A stretch of DNA of 64,000 nucleotides from MH13 sp040219355 (GTDB lineage: Bacteria > Pseudomonadota > Alphaproteobacteria > Rhizobiales > MH13). A program made the translations under genes and the position numbers. Below the pieces are notes generated by a model. That model was not told the origin of the DNA. It made no database searches and saw only the letters and a list, made by a program, of their open reading frames with translations. Below, piece by piece: positions 8,522-18,149 of this stretch (positions are counted from its first letter, which is position 1; the number at the start of each line of letters is the position of its first letter). The DNA lies in the NCBI GenBank assembly GCA_040219355.1, contig JAVJSN010000015.1:372001-436000 (forward strand), in the 5' to 3' direction.

Positions 8522-9528
8522 CCGCGTCTCCTGTGTCCGCCCCCCCCGTTCTCGATATTGAGAACTTGAACACCTCCTTCATGCTGCCAGGAGGCGAATT
8601 GAAGGTGCTGCGCGATCTGAGTTTTTCGGTTGCGCGCGGCGAAATTCTTGGTCTTGTCGGTGAGTCAGGATCGGGCAAGTCAATCACCGGGTTTTCGATC
8701 AACGGCTTGCTCAGCCCGCCGGGTCGCGTTGTGTCAGGTTCGATCCGCCTCAATGGGGCAGAGATCACCGGCTTGCCGCCAGCCGAAATGCGGAAGCTGC
8801 GTGGGGCGAAAGTCGCCATGGTGTTCCAGGATCCTATGATGACATTGAATCCGGTGTTGAAGATCCGCGTGCAGATGAGCGACGCGCTTCGTGCCCATGC
8901 GCGATTGGGGCGTGGCGAGGTTCGCGCCAAAAGCTTGGCTGCGCTTGAAGAGGTCGGTATTCCCTCCCCTGAAGAACGGCTCGATGCCTATCCACACCAA
9001 CTTTCCGGCGGAATGCGCCAACGCGTGGCCATCGCTATCGCGATGCTTCACGAGCCGGATCTGATCATCATGGATGAGCCAACCACGGCGCTCGACGTCA
9101 CGATCCAGGGACAAATCCTGGCGTTGGTGCAACGGCTCTGTCGCGATCGTGGCACGGCGCTGATCTGGATCACCCACGACCTGGCCGTGGTGGCGGGAAT
9201 CGCCGACCGCCTCATAGTGATGTATGCAGGCCGTATCGTCGAAGAAGGCCCCATCGATGCTGTCCTGGATACACCAGCGCATCCCTACACACGCGGCCTG
9301 ATCGACAGCGTGCCAACGCGGGGCATGCGCGGCAAGCGGCTGACGCAAATCCCTGGGCGCATGCCGGCACTCACCGACCTGCCAGAAGGCTGCGCCTTCC
9401 AGCCCCGCTGCCCGCGCGCCACCGACGCCTGCAAAACGCCACCGGCCATTCAGGCATTGTCGCCCGACCGCAAGGTGCGCTGTATAAACCCCTTGTCTGA
9501 GGCGTCCACCGTGAGAGCCTCAGCATGA
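8518..9528 (+). CDS. ABC transporter ATP-binding protein, DppD-like
   Basis: 336 residues. Walker A is GESGSGKS, the Q-loop MVFQDPMMTLNP, the signature LSGGMRQR, Walker B LIIMDEPTTALD and the H-loop WITHDLAVV. The C-terminal extension has the oligopeptide-transporter Cys-rich motif GCAFQPRCPRATDAC, which in DppD/OppD relatives can hold an iron-sulfur cluster. It pairs with the DppF-like protein encoded next, with which it overlaps by 4 bases. Confidence 0.92.
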   Translation: MTASPVSAPPVLDIENLNTSFMLPGGELKVLRDLSFSVARGEILGLVGESGSGKSITGFSINGLLSPPGRVVSGSIRLNGAEITGLPPAEMRKLRGAKVAMVFQDPMMTLNPVLKIRVQMSDALRAHARLGRGEVRAKSLAALEEVGIPSPEERLDAYPHQLSGGMRQRVAIAIAMLHEPDLIIMDEPTTALDVTIQGQILALVQRLCRDRGTALIWITHDLAVVAGIADRLIVMYAGRIVEEGPIDAVLDTPAHPYTRGLIDSVPTRGMRGKRLTQIPGRMPALTDLPEGCAFQPRCPRATDACKTPPAIQALSPDRKVRCINPLSEASTVRASA

Positions 9529-10541
9529 GCGCGCCCATCCTGAAAGTAAGCAACGTCTCCCGGCGCTTCGGTGGGAAAAGCGACATCGTGGCCCGCCTTC
9601 TGTCGCGTGTGGGATTGGTCCGGCCAAAACCGGTCGTGACGGCCGTTGATGATGTCTCATTCACCCTGGAGCGCGGACGCGTGCTTGGCGTGGTCGGAGA
9701 ATCGGGCTGCGGAAAATCGACGCTTGGGCGCATGATCGCTGGCCTGTTGCCGCCGTCGGAAGGCGAGATCACGCTGGATCTGGGGGATGGCCAGCATCGG
9801 GCAATGCCAATGCAGATGATCTTTCAAGACCCGTTTTCGTCGCTCAATCCTCGCAAACGCGTGCGCGAACTGGTGGGCGAGGCACCGCGCGTGCACCGGA
9901 TCGTCGAACCAGGCGAGCTGCAAGCCTATGTCGAGCAGCTGATGGAGCGCTGCGGCATTGATCCCTCGGTTCGCGATCGGTATGCGCACCAGTTTTCCGG
10001 CGGTCAGCGCCAACGCATTGGCATCGCGCGCGCCTTGGCGGTCGAGCCTGAAATCCTGGTCGCCGACGAAGCAGTCAGCGCGCTCGACGTGTCGGTCCAG
10101 GCGCAAATCATCAACCTGTTCCTGGACCTGCGTGATGAATTTGGGCTGACCTACGTCTTCATCTCACATGATTTAGGCGTGATCGAACATATCGCCGATA
10201 CGATCCTAGTGATGTATCTCGGCCGCGTGGTGGAGCATGGGCCTGCCGAAGAGGTGTTTGCTCGGCCGCTGCATCCCTATACCCGCGCCTTGATGGATGG
10301 GGTCCCGCGCCTTGACCGCCGCCGGGTAACTTATGAGCCTATCAAGGGCGATATCCCCTCGCCCATAAACCCGCCTTCGGGTTGCCATTTCCATCCACGC
10401 TGTCCCTTCGCTCAACCGCAATGCCGGGAAGAGCGCCCCGAAATCCGTCAGGTGGAGGGCCGCCAGGTCGCGTGCCACCTGACCGAAGAGATCATCAATC
10501 AAAAGGAGCCATCTGCATGGCCAGCTACGCCGAGCGCCTGA
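9525..10541 (+). CDS. ABC transporter ATP-binding protein, DppF-like
   Basis: 338 residues. Walker A GESGCGKS, Q-loop MIFQDPFSSLNPRKRV, signature FSGGQRQR (Phe for Leu, common in DppF), Walker B ILVADEAVSALD with Ala replacing the Pro after DE, and H-loop FISHDLGVI. The C-terminus has the Cys motif GCHFHPRCPFAQPQC. The 3' end overlaps the peptidase gene, whose SD lies inside this coding sequence, so all six genes from 4874 to 11665 are likely one operon. Confidence 0.92.
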   Translation: MSAPILKVSNVSRRFGGKSDIVARLLSRVGLVRPKPVVTAVDDVSFTLERGRVLGVVGESGCGKSTLGRMIAGLLPPSEGEITLDLGDGQHRAMPMQMIFQDPFSSLNPRKRVRELVGEAPRVHRIVEPGELQAYVEQLMERCGIDPSVRDRYAHQFSGGQRQRIGIARALAVEPEILVADEAVSALDVSVQAQIINLFLDLRDEFGLTYVFISHDLGVIEHIADTILVMYLGRVVEHGPAEEVFARPLHPYTRALMDGVPRLDRRRVTYEPIKGDIPSPINPPSGCHFHPRCPFAQPQCREERPEIRQVEGRQVACHLTEEIINQKEPSAWPATPSA

Positions 10542-11665
10542 CCCGATTCCAAAACAGCCTGACCGATCAAGCCGATCTTGTCTTTTTCCCGATCGGCACC
10601 GATCTGGACTATCTGACAGGCCTCCACCGGGATATTCCCAACTATGGTCGCAATCTGCATCCGGGCATGTGGCTTGAAGGTGCATGGATCGCTCCAGGCA
10701 AGGATCCCATCCTGACGCTGCCACGGATGACGGTGGAGTTCGGCGCACCCGATGGGCTCGATGCGCTGGATGTCAGGGTGTTGGGCGACTGGGACGATCC
10801 GGCACAATTGGTGGCCGGCATCCTCAGCGAATTGGGCGTGGGCGATAACCCGCGCATCGCTGTCAGCGATGATGCCGAGGCCGAAACCCTGATCGAGCTG
10901 CAACACCTGCGTCCAAGCGTGCGCTTCCTGTCGGGTACAGACCTTCTACGACCTCAACGGGTGATCAAGGATGCCGATGAGATCGAGAAACTGCGTCGCG
11001 CTGGCGCCATCACCGAAGCTGCTTTTGCCGCCACGGTGAAGCAGATGAAGATCGGCATGACCGAATTGGATATTTTGTCGGAGATCGATCACCAGATGAA
11101 AGCGCATGGCTCTCTGGGGCCGTCCTTCACCACGTCAATGTACAACACCGGTCCCAACATCACGCTGGAGTTCGGCAACAAACTAAAATCCTGGCCGCGC
11201 AAGCTGGAGCCGCCGATCAGTGTGCTCTTTGACTTCGGCGCTGTGCTGGATGGCATGTGTTACGATTTTGGCCGTACGGCCTGCATGGGCGAGCCGTCCG
11301 CTGAACAGATCAAGGTGCATAAGCTGATCATGGAAAGCCAGGCCGCCGGTATCGCAGCACTCAAAGCTGGCGCAGTCACTTGCGAGGCAGTCGATAAGGC
11401 GGCGCGTGATGTGCTGGAGGATGCCGGCTATGGCGAGGCATTCCGCCACCGGTTGGGCCATGCGATCGGCTGGGATGTCCATGAACCGCCCTTCCTGACC
11501 AATGGCGACAAAACGCTGGTCGAAGAAGGCATGATATTTACCATTGAGCCGTCGATTTTCCGTGATGGGGATTCAAGCGCTCGGGTCGAGGATTGTGTTG
11601 TGGCTCGTCCAAATGGCGGGGAGGCACTGACCAGTGGCTTTCAGGAATTGATCGTGATTGCCTGA
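10517..11665 (+). CDS. M24 metallopeptidase (Xaa-Pro dipeptidase/creatinase fold)
   Basis: 382 residues from ATG 10517; AAAAGGAG at 10501-10508 fixes the start, which lies 25 bases inside the preceding ATPase gene. The N-terminal half is a creatinase-type domain (FFPIGTDLDYLTGLH). The C-terminal pita-bread domain keeps all five metal ligands: two Asp in DFGAVLDGMCYDFGRT, His in RLGHAIGWDVHEPPF, and two Glu in TIEPSIF and ARVEDCVV. The family hydrolyses Xaa-Pro dipeptides, but creatinase and ectoine hydrolase share the fold. Location in a peptide-importer operon next to putA favours a peptidase, possibly releasing proline. Confidence 0.85.
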   Translation: MASYAERLTRFQNSLTDQADLVFFPIGTDLDYLTGLHRDIPNYGRNLHPGMWLEGAWIAPGKDPILTLPRMTVEFGAPDGLDALDVRVLGDWDDPAQLVAGILSELGVGDNPRIAVSDDAEAETLIELQHLRPSVRFLSGTDLLRPQRVIKDADEIEKLRRAGAITEAAFAATVKQMKIGMTELDILSEIDHQMKAHGSLGPSFTTSMYNTGPNITLEFGNKLKSWPRKLEPPISVLFDFGAVLDGMCYDFGRTACMGEPSAEQIKVHKLIMESQAAGIAALKAGAVTCEAVDKAARDVLEDAGYGEAFRHRLGHAIGWDVHEPPFLTNGDKTLVEEGMIFTIEPSIFRDGDSSARVEDCVVARPNGGEALTSGFQELIVIA

Positions 11666-11786
11666 CAACGGTGACGGGTGATCGGCGGCGAGGGCGTGTG
11701 GGTCTGGAGAAAACCCTCTGGCACGTGCAAACAGAAACTGGGCAAGCTCTGGCCCGCCGAACGATCCGTGCGTATACGGAGTGACT

Positions 11787-12395
11787 ATGCGAGATGACAA
11801 TCCCCGGCTGGACACGGCGTCAGAAGCGTTCCGGATCGGCCCGCCTATGCGCGCTTCGCGTCAGAAGGCCGGTATGACTCTTCAAGATGTGGCGCGCTCG
11901 GCCGGGGTATCAATCGGTTATCTGAGCTTGATTGAGCGTGACCAAGCCACACCGACCTTAACGACGCTGGACCGCATCGCGCAGGCCTTAGGGGTCGGGT
12001 TGGAGAGGTTCGTGGTACGTCCAGAGCCGGTTGAATGCGTGACCCGTGCCGCCGAGAGGCAGCGCTTTTACGTTGGCTCCGACTTGCTAGGCTATGAAAG
12101 GGTGAGCGCTCAGTTCCCTGGGTCGGAACTGTCAAGCTATGTGTTGACGATCGCGCCGGGCTATCACTCCGAAACGGTCGACCATGCAGGCGAAGAGCAT
12201 GTCTATCTCCTTTCAGGCGCCCTTGACGTTCGACTTGATGGCAAGTTGCTGTGTTTGATGCCGGGCGACAGCGTGCATTACCCGTCGACCCAACCTCATG
12301 CCTGGGCCAACCCCTACGAAACGGTCGCCCAAGTACAGTGGACGGGCACGCACGACATTTTTACCCCGCGCAATATCACCAAGGCCGATCCATGA
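11787..12395 (+). CDS. XRE-family HTH regulator with C-terminal cupin
   Basis: 202 residues from ATG 11787 (GGAG at 11778-11781). An N-terminal helix-turn-helix covers about residues 18-75: LQDVARSAGVSIGYLSLIERDQATPTL is the recognition part. The cupin barrel follows from about residue 110 with GYHSETVDHAGEEHVYLLSG and PGDSVHYPSTQPHAWAN. HTH-cupin regulators sense a small metabolite, often an amino acid or amine, and usually control adjacent transport or catabolic genes. It lies 121 bases after the peptidase gene and is a candidate local regulator of the peptide operon. Confidence 0.88.
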   Translation: MRDDNPRLDTASEAFRIGPPMRASRQKAGMTLQDVARSAGVSIGYLSLIERDQATPTLTTLDRIAQALGVGLERFVVRPEPVECVTRAAERQRFYVGSDLLGYERVSAQFPGSELSSYVLTIAPGYHSETVDHAGEEHVYLLSGALDVRLDGKLLCLMPGDSVHYPSTQPHAWANPYETVAQVQWTGTHDIFTPRNITKADP

Positions 12396-12462
12396 GCGCG
12401 GGGTCTTCGAACCAGCGTCGGCCCGCTCTACCTCGCCACACAGCGACAGAGGTGCGAACGTC

Positions 12463-13137
12463 ATGATCACCTTTTTCTATAGCATGGCGCCAAACCCCAT
12501 GAAGGTGGCGCTGTTTCTCGAAGAGGCTGGGCTCGACTACAAGGCCGTCCCTGTCGACACGAAAAAGGCCGAGCAGCACACTGATGCGTTCAAGACTATG
12601 AACCCGAATGCGAAATTGCCGGTGATCATGGATGGCGAGACACCCGTCTTCGACAGCAATGCGATCCTGCTTTATCTTTCCGAAAAGACTGGGCAATTCT
12701 TACCCTCAGCCGATCAGCGCGGCGTCTTGCTGTCTTGGATGATGTTCGTGGCCTCGGGTTTGGGTCCATTTTCCGGCCAGGCGGTGCATTTTCGCAATTT
12801 CGCGCCTGAAAAAATTCCCTATGCCATCAAGCGGTACGATTACGAAGCGCGACGGCACTGGCAGATCGTGGACGATCAGCTCGGGCGGGGACCTTACATG
12901 TTGGGCGATGTCTATTCGATTGTTGATATGGCGGTCTGGGGTTGGGGTGACCGGCTGACCTACATGCTGGGCGATGATGACATAATGCGGGGCTTTCCCA
13001 ACCTCAATCGCCTGATGAACGAGATTGATGCCCGCCCGGCCGGTCTGCGGGCACGTGGGCTCAAAGACCTCCACACATTTCAGCAGACCATGGATGAGGT
13101 CGCGCGCCGATCACTTTACCCGCAACTCTACGCGTAG
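12463..13137 (+). CDS. glutathione S-transferase family protein
   Basis: 224 residues from ATG 12463. The upstream in-frame codons overlap the regulator gene and read as nonsense, so they were not used. The thioredoxin-fold N-terminal domain has ITFFYSMAPNPMKVALFLEE, the cis-Pro region NAKLPVIMD and the glutathione gamma-Glu site FDSNAILLYLSEK. The all-helical C-terminal domain has GDVYSIVDMAVWGW. The pattern is that of the Ure2p/YfcG/YghU (Nu-class) group, which shows disulfide-reductase or peroxidase activity rather than classical conjugation. It follows the regulator by 67 bases on the same strand and converges on putA. Confidence 0.85.
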   Translation: MITFFYSMAPNPMKVALFLEEAGLDYKAVPVDTKKAEQHTDAFKTMNPNAKLPVIMDGETPVFDSNAILLYLSEKTGQFLPSADQRGVLLSWMMFVASGLGPFSGQAVHFRNFAPEKIPYAIKRYDYEARRHWQIVDDQLGRGPYMLGDVYSIVDMAVWGWGDRLTYMLGDDDIMRGFPNLNRLMNEIDARPAGLRARGLKDLHTFQQTMDEVARRSLYPQLYA

Positions 13138-13151
13138 CTCGATAATTAGCG

Positions 13152-16100
13152 CTAGCTGGCTGCGGCTAGCAGGCTGGCGTTGCCGCCTGCAGCTGTTGTG
13201 TCGATGCAAATGTGGCGCTCAAGTCGACACCAGCGTCCGAAATCCTGCTCAGCAAGCAGGGAGATGATTGGGCCATCGCGTGATGCAAGTGCTTTGCGAA
13301 GTTGCCTAAGATGAACATCGTCGGCAAAGCAAACGACAGCCTCAAATCCCTTTAACTCACCAAGCGCAGACGATGCCAGCGTCCCTCCGACACCCTCACT
13401 GGCGCTCAGTCCTGGTGCAGTGCAAATCGGAACGCACCCATTTTCGGCGGCTACCGTAGCCTGCCGCAGAGCCTGTTCTCGGGTTGGGCCGAGGCAAAGT
13501 ACAACGCCGCGACCATATTCAGAGAAGCGATTGGACTCACCTGTTGGCCCTGCCAGCGTTCTGGTGGAAAGCTGCTTTGCCTCTTTTTTGGATTCGTCGA
13601 TCAGTCGTTGGACGGCGCTGACTTCTGCTGGTTTGGTTTCCTCACCTGCGTCAACGATGCGCTCAGGACGCGTGAAACGGGCAACATAATTCGGACCGCC
13701 TGCTTTCGGTCCGGTGCCTGAAAGACCTTCGCCTCCGAAAGGTTGAGAGCCGACGATCGCACCAATCTGATTGCGGTTCACATAAATATTGCCCGCGGCC
13801 ACCTTGCTGGAGAGAAGCTGCACGCGGTCATCAATGCGAGAGTGAATGCCGAAGGTCAGGCCGTAGCCGCTCGCGTTAATGTCGTCGATGACGCCGCGTA
13901 GTTTTGGCGCTTTGAAGGTTGCCACGTGCAAAACAGGACCAAAAATTTCCACTTCCAAATCGGCGATACCGCCAACTTTGATCACAGTCGGTGCAACGAA
14001 CGTACCTTGGGTTGGTGCTGATACCCGTTTCAACACCTGTCCGGTCGCCTCGGCCTTTTCGATATGAGCCAAGATACCCTCTTGGGCTGTTTCGCTGATG
14101 ATAGGTCCAACATCACTGGACATCAGCCAAGGGTCACCGACCACAAGCTCATCCATGGCGCCGAACAGCATCTCCAAGAAGTTTTCAGCGATGTCCTCCT
14201 GAAGGTACAGCATGCGCAAGGCAGAGCAGCGCTGACCGGCTGATTGGAATGCAGAAGCAACGATGTCTTTGATCGCCTGTTCTGGCAGTGCCGTGCTGTC
14301 GACGATCATCGCATTCAACCCGCCCGTTTCGGCGATTAGAGGTGCGGTTGGCTCAACGTAGTCGACCATTGTTCGATGGATCGATTTGGCTGTTGCCGTT
14401 GAGCCCGTGAAACAAATGCCATGTATGTCTGGAGATGCTGCTATTTGAGCCCCAACGATTGAACCTGTGCCTGGCAGCAGTTGAAGAGTGGTTTTGGGTA
14501 CACCGGCCTGGTGCAGCAGTTTGACGGCAAGGCCCGCGATCAACCCTGTCGGTTCGGCGGGCTTTGCCAGTACACCATTGCCTGCGGCCAGTGCTGCTGC
14601 GATTTGGCCGGTGAAAATTGCCAACGGAAAATTCCAAGGCGAAACGCACGCGAATACGCCACGCGATGGTCTGTCCATCTCAGTCCCTCTGGCCGCGTAG
14701 TAGCGCAGGAAGTCTACGGCTTCACGCAGTTCTGCAATCGCGTCAGCCGGTGTTTTCCCCGCTTCGCGGGCGAGCAACGCAAAAATCTCGCCGGCAGAGG
14801 CTTCGTAAAGATCCGCTGCTTGTCTCAGGACATTTGCACGGTGGGTTGGTGGTGCGGTCCAAGTTTGGGCCAGTTGTAACGCCATTTCGGTATCTTGCTT
14901 GGTGCAATGCCTTAAGGTGCCAACGATATCCGTGGAGTTGGCTGGGTTGCGCACTGGCTGTGCGCCTTCTCCATCGGCTGGTGCCGCAAGCATCGGGCCG
15001 ATTTCCCACTGTGTGTTTTGAAATGGCGCCCGCAGGCGCTCATAGGTTTCAACATCCACTGGATTGTGGAGGTCAAAGCCTTTTGAGTTGCTGCGTTCTG
15101 GCGCGTAAAGATCTCTTGGTAACGGGACAGGGGATCGTGCGGTTTTCACCGCCTCAAAGGGGTCTTCGGCAATCGCTTCTGCTGGCACATCGGTGTCGAC
15201 GATCTGATTGACGAAGGAGCTGTTTGCACCGTTCTCTAACAGACGGCGAACCAAATAGGCCAGAAGATCGCGGTGTGGACCGACAGGAGCATAAATGCGG
15301 CAGCGGGCGTTTTCGCGTTCCATAACGGTGTCGTAAAGAGCTTCCCCCATGCCATGGAGTCGCTGGAACTCGAAGGCTTTTTGATCGCCTGCCAATTCCA
15401 AGATCGTTGCAACGGTGTGGGCGTTGTGCGTGGCGAATTGCGGATAAAGATGGTCGGTTAGGGTCAGCAAATGGTGCGCGCAACAGATGTAGGAGACGTC
15501 TGTAGCGGGCTTTCGCGTGAATACCGGATAATCCGAAAGCCCCTCAACCTGTGAACGCTTGATCTCGGTGTCCCAATAAGCACCCTTCACAAGCCGAACC
15601 ATTACTTTCCGATTATGTTCTTTGGCAAGTGCGCTAATCCAATCGATGACGGGCAAAGCACGCTTGCCATAGGCTTGGACGACAACACCGAAACCATCCC
15701 AGTCTGCCAGTTTGGGGTCTTTGAGAACTGCTTCAATGACATCCAGGCTAAGATCAAGACGATCAGCCTCCTCTGCATCGATGTTCAGCCCCATGCCAGC
15801 TTCCTGGGCCATCCGGGCAAGACGGCTGGCACGTTCTACAAGTTCGCACATCACGCGATTTCGTTGGCCCAGCTCATAGCGAGGATGCAGCGCAGAGAGC
15901 TTAATTGAGATGCCTGGATTTTGCCTGATGTCGCCCGAATGGCATTCCTTTGCCAAGCGCTTGATTGCATCGGCATAGGCATCAAAAAATGCTTGCGCAT
16001 CGCGCTCTGTTAAAGCCGCTTCCCCGAGCATGTCATAGGAGAAGGTATAGCCTCCTTCCTGTTGAGTGCGCCCACGCTCCAGCGCTTCTGCGATGGTTCG

Positions 16101-16616
16101 ACCGAGTACGAACGTGCCGCCAAGCTCTTTCATCGCGCTTTTGATAGCTACGCGGATAACCGGTTCACCCAGGCGCTTGATTGCGGAGCGAAGGACCGTC
16201 GCTGTGCCTTTATCATCGGACAGAACTTTGCCAGTCAACATCAAGGCCCAGGTTGACGCATTAACGAGCGATGAGCTGGATTTACCAAGATGCTCGCCCC
16301 AGGCTGATGGGGCGATCTTGTCTTCGATCAGCGCATCGATGGTGTCCACATCGGGCACGCGCAACAGCGCTTCAGCGAGGCACATCAGCGCCACGCCTTC
16401 ATCGGTTGAGAGCCCATACTCGGCAAGAAACACTTCCATCAGACCAGGACTTTTGGCCCTCCGGATCGTTTCAATTAGGCTGATTGCTCGCCGCTTTGCT
16501 TTGCTTCGCGTTTCTTGCGAGATGGCTGATTTCTCGACCAGCTTGGCCAGAACCACATCTTCTGCTGCCAGCGTGAGGCTTCTAATGGTCTTCCGTTGGT
16601 CCTCTAAGCGCGTCAT
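13152..16616 (-). CDS. putA: bifunctional proline dehydrogenase / L-glutamate-gamma-semialdehyde dehydrogenase
   Basis: 1154 residues from ATG 16616, chosen over an upstream TTG/ATG pair because AGGGG lies 9 bases before it. The FAD proline dehydrogenase barrel spans about residues 120-460 (VRLVKGAYWDTEIKRSQVEG, FQRLHGMGEALYDTV). The aldehyde dehydrogenase domain spans about 540-980 (ACVSPWNFPLAIF, CFTGSTATAK, catalytic Glu in IAETGGLN and catalytic Cys in GQRCSALR). A further C-terminal ALDH-like domain of about 130 residues follows. There is no N-terminal ribbon-helix-helix DNA-binding domain, so this PutA is not autoregulatory; the divergent Lrp-type gene fills that role. It converts proline to glutamate in two steps with intramolecular channelling. 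Confidence 0.96.
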   Translation of the reverse strand: MTRLEDQRKTIRSLTLAAEDVVLAKLVEKSAISQETRSKAKRRAISLIETIRRAKSPGLMEVFLAEYGLSTDEGVALMCLAEALLRVPDVDTIDALIEDKIAPSAWGEHLGKSSSSLVNASTWALMLTGKVLSDDKGTATVLRSAIKRLGEPVIRVAIKSAMKELGGTFVLGRTIAEALERGRTQQEGGYTFSYDMLGEAALTERDAQAFFDAYADAIKRLAKECHSGDIRQNPGISIKLSALHPRYELGQRNRVMCELVERASRLARMAQEAGMGLNIDAEEADRLDLSLDVIEAVLKDPKLADWDGFGVVVQAYGKRALPVIDWISALAKEHNRKVMVRLVKGAYWDTEIKRSQVEGLSDYPVFTRKPATDVSYICCAHHLLTLTDHLYPQFATHNAHTVATILELAGDQKAFEFQRLHGMGEALYDTVMERENARCRIYAPVGPHRDLLAYLVRRLLENGANSSFVNQIVDTDVPAEAIAEDPFEAVKTARSPVPLPRDLYAPERSNSKGFDLHNPVDVETYERLRAPFQNTQWEIGPMLAAPADGEGAQPVRNPANSTDIVGTLRHCTKQDTEMALQLAQTWTAPPTHRANVLRQAADLYEASAGEIFALLAREAGKTPADAIAELREAVDFLRYYAARGTEMDRPSRGVFACVSPWNFPLAIFTGQIAAALAAGNGVLAKPAEPTGLIAGLAVKLLHQAGVPKTTLQLLPGTGSIVGAQIAASPDIHGICFTGSTATAKSIHRTMVDYVEPTAPLIAETGGLNAMIVDSTALPEQAIKDIVASAFQSAGQRCSALRMLYLQEDIAENFLEMLFGAMDELVVGDPWLMSSDVGPIISETAQEGILAHIEKAEATGQVLKRVSAPTQGTFVAPTVIKVGGIADLEVEIFGPVLHVATFKAPKLRGVIDDINASGYGLTFGIHSRIDDRVQLLSSKVAAGNIYVNRNQIGAIVGSQPFGGEGLSGTGPKAGGPNYVARFTRPERIVDAGEETKPAEVSAVQRLIDESKKEAKQLSTRTLAGPTGESNRFSEYGRGVVLCLGPTREQALRQATVAAENGCVPICTAPGLSASEGVGGTLASSALGELKGFEAVVCFADDVHLRQLRKALASRDGPIISLLAEQDFGRWCRLERHICIDTTAAGGNASLLAAAS

Positions 16617-16742
16617 TAAGCTGCCCCTGATCATCAAGATTTGCTTGGCAGCATAGCGTGATCGCGTTAGGCTAAATTCCTGAAAAATTCATATTGTTGG
16701 AGATCTTGACCTAAAGTCGTTTGTTTTTTGGGTGATATGGTG

Positions 16743-17210
16743 ATGAATGATCAATATCATAGGACATTAGACCGATATGACCAAGTTATCCTCGACATCT
16801 TATCGGTGGAGGGACGCTTGCCAATCACCGAGCTTTCTAAGCGGGTCGGTCTGTCAAAGACGCCATGTCAAAACCGCCTAAAACGGCTTGTCAGCGAGGG
16901 CTATATCATTGGCTTTCGCGCCATTTTAAGCCCGCGAAAGCTTGGGCAAGAGCATGTTGCCTTTGTCGAAGTGAAGCTGTCTGACACGCGCGAAAAAGCC
17001 CTTCGCGATTTCAACCGGGCTGTGATGGCAACGCCGGAGATTGAGCAGTGTCATATGATCGCCGGGGCGTTTGATTATCTGCTCAAAGTACGAACCGGGG
17101 ATATGCGAGATTATCGTCTGGTGCTGGGAGAGAAGATTTCTGCTCTGCCGCATGTGGCAAACACATCGACTCACGTTTCCATGGAGGCGGTCAAAGACGC
17201 GTCGCGTTGA
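16743..17210 (+). CDS. putR: Lrp/AsnC-family regulator of putA (PutR type)
   Basis: 155 residues from ATG 16743; ATG 16737 and TTG 16728 are alternative starts with no better SD. The N-terminal winged HTH reads VILDILSVEGRLPITELSKRVGLSKTPCQNRLKRL. The C-terminal RAM domain has HVAFVEVKLSD and the sensing loop IAGAFDYLLKVRTGDMRDYR. A divergent Lrp-type gene is the standard proline-responsive activator of putA in alphaproteobacteria (PutR), and the promoter-to-promoter spacing here of about 130 bases fits that arrangement. Confidence 0.88.
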   Translation: MNDQYHRTLDRYDQVILDILSVEGRLPITELSKRVGLSKTPCQNRLKRLVSEGYIIGFRAILSPRKLGQEHVAFVEVKLSDTREKALRDFNRAVMATPEIEQCHMIAGAFDYLLKVRTGDMRDYRLVLGEKISALPHVANTSTHVSMEAVKDASR

Positions 17211-17309
17211 TTTCAGTGTGTTGAGAAGACTCGATTTTTTGATAGGGTTTGGCTGGCCAATTTTCTTGGGCGTGCCAAGCCTAAGTTCTAAATCACAGGG
17301 AACCTGATC

Positions 17310-18149
17310 ATGAAAATGTTGACGTTTGGACTTTCGGTTTTGGCGCTAGCCACGATGTCCTTCTCTATTGGTTCGGCAGTTGCAGATGATCATGCCGCAT
17401 GTGCTGCGGGAAAGACCTTGGAAGACGGCATTTTGACGATCGCGACCGGCAATCCTGCTTTTTATCCGTGGGTACTCAATGATGATCCGGCGAGCGGCGA
17501 GGGCTATGAGGCGGCGGTGGCTTACGCAATTGCCGACGCCATGGGCTTTGACGCTGACCATGTGACCTGGGTGCGAACCTCGTTCGATGAAGCCATCCAG
17601 CCGGGCTCGAAAGACTTTGATTTCAACATGCAGCAATATTCGATCACCGCGGAGCGCGAGGAAATGGTCGACTTTTCGCTGCCCTACTACACCTCGGCTA
17701 TGGCGGTGCTCACCACGCAGTCGGTCGTCGATGCTGGCCTTGAACCCACGGTAGCGTCCCTGCAAGGCGCCATTTGGGGTGCCCATTCCACAACGACCGC
17801 TTTGCCGATGCTCAACGAGATCGTTCAGCCAGAACGTGATCCGCTGCTTTATGGCGACAATGTCGACGTGACAGCGGCGATGCAGGCCGGTCAGATCGAT
17901 GCGGCACTGTTTGATCTGCCGACAGCGCTCTATCTGGCAGCCGTTGTGGTCAATGACGGCGTGATTCTGGGTCAGTTCGCAGCCAATCGGTCGGACAACC
18001 CAGATCAGTTTGGTTTGCTGATGGAAGAGGGCAATCCGCTCAAGGAATGCGTTGATGCTGCGGTCATGGAGCTGACCGATTCCGGCGCGCTCGCCGCGAT
18101 CGAAGCGCGATGGTTGCAGGAAGCCACCGGCGTGCCCGTCATCGAATAG
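17310..18149 (+). CDS. amino-acid ABC transporter, substrate-binding protein (family 3)
   Basis: 279 residues with a Sec signal peptide ending near SAVADDH. The mature protein has the SBP_bac_3 features: GKTLEDGILTIATGNPAFYPWV, GYEAAVAYAIADAMG, then MQQYSITAEREEMVDFSLPYY, the typical second-lobe hinge region. It should bind a polar amino acid. It begins an operon with one permease and one ATPase, 99 bases after the Lrp-type regulator. The substrate is not readable from sequence. Confidence 0.9.
   Translation: MKMLTFGLSVLALATMSFSIGSAVADDHAACAAGKTLEDGILTIATGNPAFYPWVLNDDPASGEGYEAAVAYAIADAMGFDADHVTWVRTSFDEAIQPGSKDFDFNMQQYSITAEREEMVDFSLPYYTSAMAVLTTQSVVDAGLEPTVASLQGAIWGAHSTTTALPMLNEIVQPERDPLLYGDNVDVTAAMQAGQIDAALFDLPTALYLAAVVVNDGVILGQFAANRSDNPDQFGLLMEEGNPLKECVDAAVMELTDSGALAAIEARWLQEATGVPVIE

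Noticed and set aside
13152..16616. DNA-binding domain in PutA
   Set aside because: The N-terminus shows no ribbon-helix-helix pattern, and a separate Lrp-type regulator is present.
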